Shown: positions 23,001 to 36,197, counted from the stretch's first letter. The stretch is 64,000 nucleotides of DNA from Lyophyllum atratum (GCA_014905825.1 JACGCN010000007.1:1984001-2048000), one strand, 5' to 3'. The notes: generated by a model from the sequence alone, not told the origin. Translations and numbers: made by a program.

Positions 23001-24256
23001 TGCGCCTCCTAACTGGGGTACATCTCAACGGGGTAAACTCAGTGCGGATCAATACCGTGTTATCTGCACCATCCATCTCGTCGTCACCCTAGTTCGACTC
23101 TGGGGAAAAGAAACTGGTCGCAAGAAGGAGATGCTAAAACACTTCATGGACCTTGTCAGTGCAGTCCAGATTGCTAATCTTCGCGTCATCTCTGGACGCA
23201 AGATCTCGGCTTATAACAGTCTCATCTTCCGATATGCTGCAGGTTGTATCGAATTATTTCCCGATGAGAGTTTGAAGCCTACCCTGCACGCAGCACTCCA
23301 TATGGGCGATATCATGGATCTGTTCGGTCCTGTACACGCCTACAGCGCTCCATTCTATGAGCGATATATCAACTTTTTCCATCGGATGAATACCAATAAG
23401 AAACTTGGTTCGTCTATTCTAACCTCTGACCCAACCCGGAACTTATCGTGCATTTAGGAGAACTGGAATCCACCTTCATGCATGTAGCTGCTCGTGCTGC
23501 CAACCTTCGGGCGCTAATCTCGGAAGACCAGGACGTGCGAGCAACCGTTAGAGAGGTCGTACAAAAGCTTGAGGTCTTGGAGCGGGAAGACGCCCGAGGG
23601 TATCGTCTCGCGAGTCTGCTTGATCCTACAGCCCCTAACAAGAATATCGATACCAACCCCATCCCCATCGAACTCCCCGACCACATACTTCAACACCTTC
23701 ATGCGATCCTTATCAACACACCTGACTTGAATCGCCAAATTCGAATTCCTAGGCAGGCATTTTCCATGAAGCAGATCTCAATTCGGGATGTGACTTATGG
23801 AACATCCACTTCTTCGGCGTATAAGAACAGTAACGTCCTTTTCCGACGCTCGACGGAGGATACCAACGGGGAAGTGTCTTGAAATATTCCAACATACGCA
23901 CGAAGTCGTTGGCGAAGAGTCTCAAACTCCAGCATTTTACTTAATTGTGCACGAGCTTCTGCCAGTAGATCCTGCCTCCGACCCGTATCGCGAGTTCGGT
24001 TTCGCTGGCGGATTTCTCTGCACCAGGGTGCTTGGGGAAACTCGTATGATCCAGCTGTCGCAGGTCATTTCGCATGTTGCAATGACTCCAATCGAGACCG
24101 GTGACTACTCTGGTTTGACGCATATCCTTCCAGTGGACCGGGTGGGTTCCGTTTTCGTCACATATTTTTTCTACTAATTATTTGGTGTAGCTCATGCTAT
24201 CCTTTCGTATCGACGCTATTCCTGAGGTTCCTCAAGCCGATGATCATGAGCATTAA
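20087..24256 (+). pseudogene. Tnp2-type (CACTA/En-Spm) transposase with one nonsense codon and one frameshift
   Basis: Exons 20087-20810, 20862-22801, 22858-23407, 23458 to about 24141 and 24191-24256 chain with clean splice sites. The product has a Ser/Pro-rich N-terminus, a zinc-binding region (LCCPECFALYP ... SPPCHAPLWKERN), YLHQELKAWVGRLLSRPGLE, and the Tnp2 core: SVDSFNPFHMKTAKQQASST, LPPHQRYLPENVFLVGVIPG, LVPLVCDMLAARQVLG, HSFCTFCDLDIDDID and AVIDSMHALDLGLFQNHLRR. CACTA transposases mobilise elements with CACTA/CACTG ends. Two lesions: an in-frame TGA at 21179-21181, inside the zinc region where the frame is open on both sides, and a +1 shift near 23850-23880, after which the C-terminus continues (GKCLEIFQHTHEVVG, then DPYREFGF). 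The copy is therefore probably dead. No terminal CACTA repeats were identified. Confidence 0.8.
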
Positions 24257-24640
24257 AGATGGACAATTCTTATTAATTTCAATTTCCTAGTATAATGCAT
24301 GTCAATACTACGGCTTCAATATGTCCAACAACCGGCTGAGCGAAAACGGCACTAGAATGTTGTAACTTAATTAGGTATGGCTGAAAATTTAAAGCTTCTC
24401 ACCTTCGGCGCTGACGATATCGAATGTGTACCTCTTGGTCCAGGTGTAACGATCCTCAATAGATCACTTTCCATAGATTTGTGCTTCTGTTTGGCGAAAG
24501 AGTCAGCTTTACCGGGACTGGTGGCTGAATGAACCGCGTCGCATGCTTATAGGCCAATACTGCAATGGGTAGTAATAGTTAAAAAAAGGAAGCTTAGACG
24601 TACGTTGGCAAAGGTCGCCTCGCTGGCATCAGCGACCATC
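24257..24640. other. no supported gene
   Basis: AT-rich sequence downstream of the Tnp2 pseudogene, with an A7 run at 24581-24587. No open frame, terminal repeat or other feature could be supported. Confidence 0.4.
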
Positions 24641-26040
24641 GCGATCGAGCTCGTGATAGCCTAGCTACTAGATCTGATAATCAAGATAGCGATGACGCTT
24701 CCAACAGTGACAAAGACAGTGACGAGGATGAGGACGATGCTATTCCAGACGATCGCGAGGATGTCGATGCCGGAGAAAGCTGCAGAGGCCGAGGAGCCCA
24801 GGGCCCCCGCTGATCCTGCTGTCGTCCCCGCCCTTCTCAAAGATCTAGCAACGAAGGAAAGAAGGAATGAAGAACAAGGTGATTTCACCCTGTCCCTTTT
24901 GACCACTTCCTTGATTAATATACCTCCAGGGCGTCCGCAAGCTCATCTTACTATCCTACGAAGATCCCTCCTTCGCTTCAGCCCACGTCGCTCCCCTTGG
25001 CCCAGAACTTTCTCCCATCCTCTCAGCTCTGTCCAAGCGACCCCTCACCGACGCCTCAGCCGCCATCAAAGTCTCTTTCCTCGCTCATCTGCAGGCTCTA
25101 GTGTCCGTTCAAGGCCCTCCAGTCCTCTGACGCCAAGTCTCGTATCTTCATCCTGAGCCGCGTCACCCAGCTCTACCCCTACGTCCAAGCGCAGACCGGC
25201 GACATCTCCCCCTCAAGCCCCTCCCAGGCGTGTTCGCTTTGGCGCATAAACTCCCAGGCACGGTGGGCACGGGTCCGGATCCTGAGTGGCTCCTGAACAA
25301 GCTTCTCCTGAACAAGCTTGGGGAGGAAGCGAGAACGCACTCATGAAGAAGGTTTTCAAGGTTACGTGAATGGACGAAGCAGTGCCAACAGAGGCAAAAT
25401 CGAAGGCTACATCTGGTTTGAAAGATACCTTCATGGATATCTGAACGGCTGCACTCGAGGGCGGGATGTGCCGATATGCTCTTGAGAGCCATGAAATCAA
25501 TAATGGCGATGAACAGTGTACCCCTGCTTTGGTTGGTCCAGTGTCTCGTATCTCCCCCTTATGTTGCTAACCATGTACAGACCATCCTGGACAAACTGAT
25601 GGAAGAAGATCAGACTGTCGGCAACCACCACGACCCCTCACGCGACGCCCAGCGCGACACCGCCGCCACCGCCCTTACGGCACCCACTATCCCCATCCTC
25701 TCCCTCTCCCTCTTATCCTTCCGACCGCCCCGCGCAGCCCATCCGTTCCCGCGATGAAAGCTTCTTCGATCTGGGTGTCCACTAGCCACCCTGGCGACTT
25801 GCCTGATCATCTTCGAAATCTGGAAGGTGTTTGTCGTCAATGCTTCTTTGCACCTGGTCTTCGACCAGCCGACGACCAAATTTAAAGGCCTTGTTCGCGC
25901 CGTCGATGCTCTTCGTAACGCCTGGTCTCGGTATCGAGATGAATAAGGGGATTGTTCCAGGTACATCGGACCTCACGAAGGCTGCGGCTCCCGTGGAATA
26001 CGGCAAGGATTATGTCGATCTTCCGTAGCTCCGGATCCGG
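24641..26040 (+). pseudogene. decayed hypothetical gene, frames disrupted
   Basis: Protein-like pieces lie in different plus-strand frames without splice sites that would join them: an acidic run (DSDDASNSDKDSDEDEDDA) near 24680-24745, a block reading GVRKLILLSYEDPSFASAHV and onward to FLAHLQAL near 24930-25100, then QSSDAKSRIFILSRVTQLYP near 25120-25180, and later FERYLHGYLNGC near 25425 and KFKGLVRAVDALRNAWSRYR before 25945. The order is collinear, as expected for one gene broken by indels. A short direct repeat (TCCTGAACAAGCTT twice, about 25291-25320) supports local slippage. The family is not recognised. Confidence 0.4.
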
Positions 26041-28740
26041 GCATCGTACGCGTCGCGTCCTTCTCATCGGTTCTAATAGACTCGAGCATCAAACCCGTTA
26101 CCGAAGTTCACAGTAAGCTCTTATGGATTGTGAATGGAATGTGTACGTATCGCCGTTGATATGTTAATGTAACAAACATTGGGTATCATGAGAAAGCGGC
26201 AAAACGTTGGTATCAAGAAAGCGCCGGCATATATTGTTCCAAAAAAACCTTTGTCTGAAGAAAGCGTCATGAGCCATCGCAAATAGCGTCATTGAAAATC
26301 AAAACCTCTAGACAAGCGTGAACTTGGACCGGTCGAAGTTTTTCGCGGCGGATTTGCGAGCGTAGCGCGTGCATACGATGTCGAGATCCGCTCGCGAGCT
26401 GTCTTTTTCCTCCCTAGGTGAAGCCCTTTGAACTTTCTTATCCACCGTATATATCCATGCGATGTTTTTCTTCGTGACGTTCCGCCTGGTCCTATCGTTC
26501 AGATGCATCGAAAAGGACAGGGAAACCCGATGTTTGAAATCCCCTGATGCTATGATGTTTGTCCCCCGTAGAATGATTTTTAGTGCTGACCGATATTCAG
26601 CGGAAAGTGGAAACTTGAAGAAAACATACATACATATAGGCAAGATTTGCGACGCCTGCTTCCTTCAATATCTCCCCATGCTCTTCGATGACCTTTCTCA
26701 GCACGCGACGCGCCAGGCATCTTTCCACGAACGAGCAATCGGCCCGACGCCAAAGCGTAATGCCTGCTCCATCATTGCTCCATCAACGCTTGCAGAAACT
26801 GAAGTTCCGAAGGTTTTGCGCGCGACGTTACGCGCTAGGGCGGTGGCAAATTTCAAGGCAGAGGTGATCATCGGTAAAAGTGCCTGCGACAACCGGGAAA
26901 GGAGCAATAGTAGTGTCTGGATTGGGTTACGAGGAACGTCACACAAGCAGAGAATGTAACGAAGAGTGAACTCGAAAACTGATGCCAGAGATCGCTTTTC
27001 GTCAGAGTTTAAATTACGTTACGAAAGTCAGCCAAGAATATACATCGAAAATGTTATTAACATCTGAAGTGCACCAACATGCGCAGGTATAAAGACGTTG
27101 TTCTCGAAGATAAATATAAATATGACGGAGGCTTTTTCCTTGGTACCCCTCACAACATATGTATCAAGACTGTGATACGATCTAATCTAATCCTTTCAGT
27201 CACATGATCCTAGGTACGGGATACACGTGGGATTGTATTTCGAATACAATCATGATATATCCGATGCCTTAAAATCGCGGATATCAGGAATAGATTCCTC
27301 GATCTTGATCACAATGCGTTCAACATATCATCTCATGATTTATAGGGATCAAATTAGAAATTTGATCACGATTTTGCCAAGGGATAAAAGCAGATGATAT
27401 CATAAATTTATTCCCGATAAATACGTCGATTTTACCTTGGACATGTGTCTGAAGATATTGCAAATATATTCCGTATTTTCCTTGCAGATATAAGGGTGAA
27501 CTTATTTTAAATATAATCAAAATATATTCCAAGTAAAACCGGAGACTATATAAGCCCACAATAAGCCCATGTCCCCGGTGTCACATAGCGGGGTCGATGC
27601 ACCTGCTAGTCTTTCTTAGCGTGATATTCGACGACATCTCATTGCTTCGGACTACACTCACTCACCCAAATTCGCAATGCGAGGTGTACGGGACATCTGG
27701 TAAGCCAATTTACCCTTTCTTACCCAGGAAGGCTTGAGCATCGGCTACAGGTCGACCCGTCAATTCAACATGCCTTCCCTATTTCCCATCGGTACCAGGA
27801 CGCTACCTTAATAATGAATCATTTTCGATTAAAGCAATCATAGATCTCCTGTATTCGAGACCCGTCAGTAAGCGTTCTTATTGATCGTGTTCTTCTAAAT
27901 GCATATGACGGTTCTCACATGTTCAGCGAGATGTTCGCGTATCTTAACGGAGATGTTTGCGTGCCCAGCTGACTCAGTCGATACCTTTGAGGCTTACGGT
28001 CGCGATTCCAATTCAGATATCTGACTTGTATGTACCGTCAGGTTTACAGTCCAGAAGAGAACCCAGGGGCCTCACTAGTAAGAGCAACGTTAGTGTGGTC
28101 AAGTTTGACCCCATCTCTGTCGGTATTATCTGAATCGAAGGAGGGTCAAACCTCATCAACAACAACACTGTGTAAGAGACATAATGTCGAGTGTTAGGGG
28201 CGGGCGACCAGAGTGCATGTACTTACATATTTCCCTGTCAAATTATGGGGGCATGAGGTAGTCGAAGGGGTGGTCCATCTTCCATTGCATCTATCGCCCA
28301 GTCCTGTTTCGCGATCTTTGCACTCATCGTGGGGTCAGCCGCCGGCAGTATCGTCGATGTCAATGAGCTTCGAGAGGCTTTGAGCGTGCCTGGCAAGGCA
28401 CAACTGGGGTCGAACAGCAAAGCCAAACAACCGTACATAACGCCATTTTCTTAACCTTGACCTCGCCAGTTCTTCAGCGGAATATCAGCCTGTAGGTGCC
28501 ATATATCTGTTCATCAAATGTTTGCGCTCATATACTGCTAAACCCAGTATCAAATCAGAATGCCTCCGAGGTCAAATCGAGCGGGCGCTTCACAGGTGTC
28601 AGTCTGAGAGCCAAACTGCTGGCGACGATGGCGACCTCCCCGGAGACTAGGGTATGATCGAAGCTCCAGCTTATCTTTAATATACGCACATGAAGGAGGG
28701 TCAGACAGTGTTTGCATATTAGGACGTACGTTTTGCCTCA
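26041..28740. other. no supported gene; AT-rich with short palindromes
   Basis: Open frames on both strands at 26308-26959 overlap and lack motifs. From 27000 to 27560 the sequence is AT-rich and full of short perfect palindromes, such as ATTGTATT/AATACAAT near 27232-27250 and GATCAAATT/AATTTGATC near 27347-27367. The motif GATCTAATCTAATC, shared with 1.6 kb, occurs at about 27179. Confidence 0.4.
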
Positions 28741-28749
28741 CTGCCTTTA

Positions 28750-30815
28750 ATGGTGACCATCTACCGAAAACCAGGGCGTTCTCCATCTCCTTCTGGCACA
28801 GCTCTTTGTCATTGCAATCCCATCATTGGTGGGATACCTTATTTCGGCGTCGTCTTAATGGTTCAGGGTCGCGGACATACCAGCCCGCCTCCAATTATAT
28901 CGTCATTTGTGAGTGCATGGGAAGTTATGGGTACCCCTCGCGAACTAACTCCAGGAATGGCTGATTTTCTTATGCGAATCTCGCATCCATCAGCAATCGC
29001 CTTGGTCCAGCACGCCCTTTTTTGGGATACAGCAACCTTCGTGACAGTCTGAATTTACGCGAATGAATTTGAATGAATTTATCTCTATACATATCCTGCG
29101 ATAAGCCAATCGGTCTTACATGCAATCTTCCCTCAGTGGCATATGACGGAAAAATACACTGCCTAGGATCAATTCTGTGGGCTGGGCATAGCTTCCCGCG
29201 CGTTGGATCACTTGCAAGCCCTATCTTCTCCTAGTCCCTATCCATCAGTGATCGTCCTTCCCCTGGCGACGGATCTGTGGTCGTGGAAGGCGGCGAACAC
29301 AAACGTCCTGCCATCTGTCCCATTATTCAATGATTTGATTGCTTCAGAAGCTTTACGTTGGATGGCCACTTCGGTATGGGGGTCCCAACAGTCTGGTAAC
29401 ATCACATCTCTAACTTCCTCGCCATGCATATCAGTTATAAGACCTAGAATTATGTTCCAACGCTGCGTTTGATCACCGACCAGGCTCGAGAACCCAGCGA
29501 AGAAGGGGGTTCAAGATTTTCAGGACGAACCTCACATCTCTCTCGCTTGACGGATCTGTTATCCTCGGTACGGCTTGCATAACGTCTCGCCGCCTAACGC
29601 GCAACTTAGGTGGTGACGAAGCTGGCCGATGTGGTCGTACACACCAAATTACGTGAGGACCTAGTTGTACGCCTGGCTTCGAACCCATCTAAAATTGCTT
29701 CGCTTTTCTACGTAGTCCCCATTGCACTGTTCTCCTTGTCCAGTAAGGTTTATCAGGTGTCAGGTCCTTCGCTACTAACAACAAAGTATAGGTGCATGTG
29801 CTGTACATTACAGAAGAAGTGAGCTATTTTGGTTTATCGACCTCTCTTACCTTTTCTGACTGCCTGTTCGTAGGTTTCTAACGAATACTTCGCATACATG
29901 GTAAACCTATCTGCACTCTTGATCGCTCCTCTCCTAATACTCTTGACTTTGGGTATGTAGACGACGGTGCGTTCTTTTTCACAAGAGGTCTACATTTCTG
30001 AAAGGCGCCCCAGGCTCCCCGCGCACCGCGAATGAGGACAAGACCCCTTCCCTCCCACTCAACTGTCATCCAGCTACCACCAATGCCAACGTTCCCATTC
30101 GACTTCACTTCCGAATTTATGCCGATGACGAGATCGAAGCTGGCTTCGACCACCGTTCCGCTCTCAACGGCAATTCACATTCATGACCCTACATCTCACA
30201 TCGGAGAAGTCCACGTCGATCAAGGAATTCGAACAGCTCTGGAGGCTATCCGCTATGTTCAAGCCATCGTGGACCAGCCTCTGAGCATATCCACTTACCT
30301 AGACTTATCACGAACTATGAAAGCCCTCGTCCAACAATCGTTTCTTATTCGCACATCATCGGATATGGGTCGGAATTACATGGGGCAGGTGTGGAATATG
30401 TTTCTCGGCGGGCATTCGCATCCTGAGGGCCCCAAAGGAGCGGATCTGCTACTAGGAAATACGGCAGTTTGGGGGCTAGACATTGGCACGACGCCTGGCG
30501 TCTGCTATCTAAGGGTGGGGTGAACTTCCGGGAGACAGTGCGGGGATTTGAATGTGACATGGACACTTAACGTCATGTAATAATTTAGGACTTGGACCTT
30601 TGTACGTTTCACACCATTTACCTTACAATAATCGTTATTTCGATAGGGACATGATTTTCACGGAAGATCTGATCAATCTTGGTGAGCTCTCCGATGTCAG
30701 CGTCCGTGATCTTCTCGGTCAGTGCTTACCCCAGGCTATTGGCGGCCAAAATAAAGTCCATCTCATCCTCGAACGGTCTAGTTTGTCTTCCGTGGCTGAT
30801 GCATCGTGCGACTGA
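28750..30815 (+). CDS. possible multi-exon membrane-protein gene, unrecognised, perhaps degenerate
   Basis: Several plausible exon pieces follow each other on the plus strand: 28825-29050 (PIISSFVSAWEVMGTPRELT), about 29320-29395 (SEALRWMATSVWG), about 29610-29755 (LREDLVVRLASNPSKIASLF plus a hydrophobic YVVPIALFSL), about 29876-29952 with a clear membrane-like stretch (NLSALLIAPLLILLTLG before a GTATGT donor), about 30032-30515 and 30600-30815. I could not link all of them in one frame, so this may be an old gene or a mosaic. No enzymatic motif seen. Confidence 0.3.
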
Positions 30816-32242
30816 AAGTGTTGGCCAATAGGGGTTGCCGCAGGCGAGCAGGCGTACTTCTGTTGAGTCCGCTGGGTGTCAACAGGTGACGGGTACCACT
30901 TGGAGAAGAACTTTGTAAGTTTCTGTCTCCCAGTGCCTTATCTTGTGACCTTCCGATCCTGAAAGCTCCTCCCTCCGTCGTCTCATGGCTCGCGACGGAT
31001 CAGCCAGGCCCGTTCTTATCGCCGTGAACGTGAACCAATGTAATAGTCGCATGTAGCATCTGCAACGTCCAATCATGGTAGGCCTTTTCCAGTCATCTTA
31101 TTTCTACCCCACTGCTCAGTCAAGTGCTGCACATGAGGCTTACATGCTCCGGAGTAAGTCAGTGCCTTTCCAACACGGAGTCCCGTTTCCAGTCATGATT
31201 TACAAGTTCGCCTGAGGAAAGATCATCAGTTGTCGCAAAATCAGTCGCCCCTTCATCGAGGCGATCACGACGCCACTGCTTGGGGTCACTTCTACTCAAG
31301 TCTCGGCTTGTCAAACATCATCACTGCTACCCGTTCCTTGCGCCCGTCGTCACGAATCTGGCTTCTTCCTTGTTGCGACCGCCCATACCCCCGAGCATGT
31401 GCTCATTCACGGTGATTCAGCTCTGAGTTCAGTCTCGGATATCTTCGGACTCAGAAGTCAATGCAACGGAAGTACCATCACATCAGTAGATACTTACGTA
31501 CCCGCAAGACTAACGCCCTTCAATGTTCCAGAGCACATGGTCTCGATATCAGCCATTATTGAAGATTGGGCAATCGCGGCACTTTGGTTGGATGGTCATA
31601 CAATAGGAACAAGAAAACTACACGGACCATATGGAATCGCTGGTAGACCAAATCGAACATCATCAGAACCCAACTATTATGGTATTCAATGAATAGGTAT
31701 GGAATCGGGCACGCGCGGGCTGGTCAGTGGAGACCAAATGTATGGAATCCGCGGGCCAAGTATAACCTATCGCATGATACCCTAAATGACCGAAACTGTA
31801 TGAGTATGACAATAATGACATGCGGGAGATTATGATGTCGCTGAGGACGGCTCACGTCGGCGCGACTCTTGAATACTTCCAGAAACTAGTATCCTCGATT
31901 CCACCAGTGTCGGTTTCGCATGATCCAACATATTCCCCTACCGATCGGCATGCTTCAGAGCTACTCGTGATCACCTCCCGGCAACATGATTCTGTAGCCT
32001 TTGGGTTCGCCCCAGGCGATTCGTCAAGTCGCGACCTCCGTACCTCACGAATGCATCACCCTGTCAGTGACCGGTCATCCAGATGTGAGCGGTGGAGCTG
32101 AATTTGCACGCGTTGTAAGCTCGGTCAAGGCCGAAAGCCCTCCGAAAACCCTAGCATTAGTCTCATGGATCTGGGAACACGCTGACGCCAACTGGCTTCA
32201 CCCATTTGAGGCCGAGTTGTTTCGACAGAACTTAAGACCTCC
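30816..32242. other. no clear gene; remnant reading frame at 31820-32255
   Basis: Two overlapping plus-strand frames (31820-32101 and 32001-32255) read like one protein interrupted by a one-base shift: RTAHVGATLEYFQKLVSSIP in the first, and ITLSVTGHPDVSGGAEFARV then ALVSWIWEHADANWLHPFEA in the second, ending at TAA just before the array. Function unknown. The rest shows nothing supportable. Confidence 0.35.
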
Positions 32243-32922
32243 CGAACATTCGTAACTACGCAGGGGTACCGCTTTAGCCATCGAGGAGATAAGAAATAGT
32301 GGCGTACCATTGTAAACTGCACCGTCGATTGACTACATGAAGATCCCACTCATCCCACAGAACGAGCGGATTGGCTTTAGAGAATGAACAGACCGCACAG
32401 AAGACAAGGTACCAAGCCAAAACCGAATCCCACGGTCAAGATAGGCGGTTCAAACTCAGTCAGGTTCTGGTCCGTGCGTGCAGTCAACACTGATGGCATG
32501 TTGATTGATGGCAGTGACCACTACCGTTGACAGGCTCACTCAGGCAACTACTTCTTCCCTCTCTCCAGTCCTCACGCCCTTCAATGGCCCAGAAAAGCGG
32601 AGGGATCCACCTCTGCAATGCAAATTTTTTACTTCGGAGCAGCTCCTGTGGCCTTAGTTCTTGTTTTTGTTTTTCTGTCGTCAGTCTGTAGAGGGACGTT
32701 GAAATCATGGTCTCGGGACTACTGAAACCTAAGCCGGAGTTCCTTTCTCACAAAGGTATGTCGTTGGTGTCTAACCACTGGTAAGATCCAACCTAACCTA
32801 TTTTACAGGTATATCTAACGCTAAATAGTCGGGAACATAAACCAAGCACGAAAACAAAGAGCATAACGAAAACAACGAAAACAAGGAACATAGCAGGTAC
32901 AGCATCGCCTCAACCCACACTC

Positions 32923-34400
32923 TCATCGCTCACCCCATATCTCCAGCGCCTCCACAACGCACGCCATCCTATCACACACGCACGCACCCCCACATCTCCC
33001 GCAACCCGCTAAATAGTCGCGGAACACCCCGCGGAGCGTGTCAAGCACATCTCCAACCGTCACTATACCTTCCCTGGCGGAAATGCTGATACACTGCCCC
33101 GACGAACGAGCGACGAGCGTGAGATGCCCCGCTGCTGGCGCCGTCGCGGGTGCGCGGCGTTCCTGAAGGAGTGCCCCCCGGTCCGTATTCGCTGCGAACG
33201 AAGGGTGAGCGCCAAGGCGAACGGCGGCGTGCAGCTGTATGATGTTTAGGATCGGTTTAGGTTGGAGGGTGTTGGTCGTATATGATGGGCCGTTGGGCCG
33301 AGCTGCGACTTCCTCGGGTGCGGGTCCCCGTCGACCTTCTGGACGCGGGATAGGCCTAGGCGCAGAGTCGCGGGCGGAGGCGCGTTGCACCCTCGACGTC
33401 GGCGCCATCGTCTCTCCCCTGAGCGCATTACGGGGACGTCCTTCCTCCCTCACCGACACAAACCGGTCGAGGTCCCTCCGTTGGGCGCTAATGAACGCCG
33501 CCATAGGGTTAGGGTTCCGCATCTGTGCCTCGACCCCATCCGTCGCAGGCGACGACGACACCAACCCGACCACCGCGTCTTCTTCGACAATCCACGTTAC
33601 GAATCCATCGTAGGCGAACGTATCCTCGACTGGCGGGAGCGGAATCGCTTTATACAGCGGCCGCGTGTGCGGGGGCGGGGTCGGTTCCGCAGGGCTCCCC
33701 GATTCCGGGGTTCGTTGCCTGGGCCGATCGGGGAGGCAGGGAGGTAGGGATATGGTCCTGGGATGGGATGCGTACATTTGGGAGGCGGGGGGCAGGGAGC
33801 CGTGGGGTTGGGAGGGCGCGGGGTGTCTTTGGGTGGCGAGGAGGTGTACGTCGCCTGGTGCCTCCAATCCGTGTCCAGTCGCGGAATTTCTTCTCTCTCC
33901 CGCGTTCATAGGTCCAGCCCCGCCTCTGGCTGTCGCGTTTAGCGGGTTACGGGGCTCGTTGCGCGGGTAGAGCCCGGACGAGCTCGTGTGGTTCAATCTG
34001 TATGGGGGTGCGATGGGCAGCGAAGGGTGGACGGATACCATAGCGGGGGTGTGTAGGAAGGCTGCTGCGCGAGTGTTAAGCCCCAGCTGCTCTTGGGGAC
34101 CAAGGAGGGGGGGTACATACCCGTGTGGTTCAGGTCGTACCGGGGTGCGATGCGCGGGCAAGGCGGCGCAGGTCGGACGGATACCATACCGGGGGTCTGT
34201 AGGAAGGCTGCGTGCGCGAGTGTTAGGGCCCAGGTGCTCGCGGTCATCCAGGAAGAGGGATGCATACCTGTGTGGTTCAGGTCCGTGCGCGTCCCATTGA
34301 GCGCCCCAGAAGCGGGAGGAAGCGTCGCGAATGGTGGGGCCATCGTAGGGGGGTGTTGGTGGTATCTTGGGGAGGTGGTCGAAGGGCTGGAGAAGCGCAT
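32923..34400 (-). CDS. array gene A, copy 1: DUF6699-like protein, 452 aa
   Basis: Exons 34400-34268, 34207-34121 and 34061-32923; both introns are phase 1, begin GTATG, contain CTAACAC or CTTAACAC and end CAG about a dozen bases later. Start MRFSSPSTTSPR. Exon 2 (AFLQTPGMVSVRPAPPC to YDLNHTG) and the start of exon 3 (AFLHTPAMVSVHPSLP to YRLNHT) are copies of one module. The middle is Pro/Arg-rich; then RPLYKAIPLPPVE, an acidic stretch IVEEDAVVGLVSSSPA, and a C-terminal domain with PKPILNIIQLHAA, APATAPAAGHLTLVARSSGQ and GIVTVGDVLDTLRGVFRDYL, resembling the basidiomycete DUF6699 pattern (a PAT..P element, then a strand, then VTVGDVL). It ends CVCDRMACVVEALEIWGER. Molecular function unknown. 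The frame is intact. Confidence 0.65.
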
Positions 34401-34854
34401 TGGGTTTATGTCCTGAGGGATGAGGAGGGGCAGATAGACTTGGGCTTGCACAAATAGATGTACACGGACGCTTTTAGATTGGTGACATATGGGGATGGAT
34501 CATGGGGAGGGGCTGTGCGGTAAATGGTCCTTGTGGGTCTTTGCTTTATTTCAAAGACGTTAGGCAACAAGTCGATGTGAAGCGCTTCGGTTGCAAGTTG
34601 CAACTTGCGACGTTTTCAGTGATCGTGAAAGTATATATATGTCTTTCCGCTCTTGCTGGTTTGTCCTGGATGTCGTCCTCGACTGGAAGTACCAACCCAT
34701 TCCTTGTCTGGATCACAAACACGCTGTCGTACCCAGCGCTTGACTAACCTTTCCTCGATTACATCCCTTTCATGTCGTACATATACAGATCCTTCCTCAG
34801 GCCTCATATCCCATTTATTTGCTCAGATTTTGCTGCCGCTCTCCCTCATATTCT

Positions 34855-35949
34855 CTATTCTTCCCATACCTCAAGTTCATCGAGCATGCCTTCAGTCACA
34901 CCGTACACGCGGGTCCCGAGCTTTCGCTCACGGTTACGCGGGTATTCCGCCAGACGGTGAGGAAGAGAGCCTGGCGTCCTGGAGAGCTTCGTAAAGCTGC
35001 ACTTTGTCGAGGAGTGGTCGGCGACGGAGACTATCTTAAATTGGACGCGGGGTGTTGGGACGGGAGCGGTAGGAGTGAAGATAAGAAGCTGTGGATGGAG
35101 ATCCGTCTCCCGGAAACAGGTTCCCTGACGTTCGTTGGAACGATATTCTAGGCGAGACTAGTCCCTTAATCTTCGGCGCTTCCGATGACCTTTGCTTTTT
35201 CCACATATAAACTTGTCCTGCGCCTTCACCCAGGCGCTTATGAGGGTGGAAACCGGCATTGCATTGAATAGAGAATTTTCACCATAGGACGTCGGCTGCG
35301 CCCTGTCATCCGCCGACTCGTCATCCGCATCCCATTCGAAGATACCCATAGCATCGCCTTCGTCGACAGACACACGCTTAATTGTGACACACGGACTCGG
35401 AGTATACATGCACAGGGGCGACGCCGGTCCCTCAAATACCGGGGTTCTCACTGACTCAATGTCTTCGTCATTCCGCCGCTCCTGCCAAGCTCCCTGCCAG
35501 CTCGCAGTCCCGGACGAGCGAGGTCTCGGCAAGGAACGTGTCAGGCTGTTGGTCCGGGCTGAGAGGCTTATGGGCGGCATCGGAATGTGGCGTTCAACGA
35601 CCGGGCCCTTGTTGCTGTTGGGGGTCCCGAGTCTCATACGTTCAATGTTGGATCTGCGTGCACGCAAGCTCGTGGTATTTAATACAGTATTCAGCTTCAT
35701 ATAAAAGGAACGGGGAGAGGTAGAAATGTGGTTCAGGTGATGTGCGGCCGCAATGACGTGGCTCACGCGCGGAGGGAGCTGACGTCGACTTTGGGGATGC
35801 TCGAGGAGGCCTCGACGGGTAAGGATTGGGGAGGACCTGGGCTGTGGCGTTGATGGCGAGCGCGCTAAGTCGCTGTGGTTCAGGTCCGTGCGCAGTGATG
35901 GGCGCCACTTGCTTGAGGAAGAAGAGGTTGGGAGCGGTGATGGGGCCAT
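34855..35949 (-). CDS. array gene B, copy 1 (type I): A-related protein, exon ends uncertain
   Basis: Start ATG at 35949: MAPSPLPTSSSSSKW then RTDLNH, the same opening pattern as gene A (MAPPF... RTDLNH). The frame stays open to 35158 through LRARRSNIERMRLGTPNSN, an acidic block (VSVDEGDAMGIFEWDADDES) and NAMPVSTLISAWVKAQDKFI, which parallels the acidic block and NPMAAFISA segment of A. Beyond 35158 another frame would contribute the C-terminal end GMLDELEVWEE, with a stop at 34855-34857, matching A's VVEALEIWGER; at least one intron must join them. Function unknown. Divergently transcribed from gene C, with about 250 bases between the starts and TATAAGG-like sequence between them. Confidence 0.45.
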
Positions 35950-36197
35950 CTCGAAGAGACCGGAACCCGTTGAAAAGGCGAAAGGTGCCGAGGGGGCGCA
36001 GCGCAATGGAGTCGAGCGGGTGGGTGGAAGTGCAGACTGAGTTATCTATAAGGAACTGGATCGAGCCAGGGATGGGTCCGGGTATGCACATATTTGTCCC
36101 GAGAATTTCGGCCACCCTGTCCCCCCCATACTCAACCACCTCACCCATATCCACCCTCACGTCCTCACTCCACCGCACCACATCCCACCGAAATACG

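Noticed and set aside
34196..34207. Acceptor CTACAG 11 bases downstream for gene A exon 2
   Set aside because: It is absent in copies 3-5 (CTACAT or CTACGC), whereas the upstream CAG is in all five copies and keeps symmetric phases.
34093..34416. Plus-strand frames in every unit coding repeats like YIPVWFRS and GCWWYLGEVV
   Set aside because: They are the complement of gene A exons 1-2 and introns; the periodic look comes from the duplicated module on the other strand.
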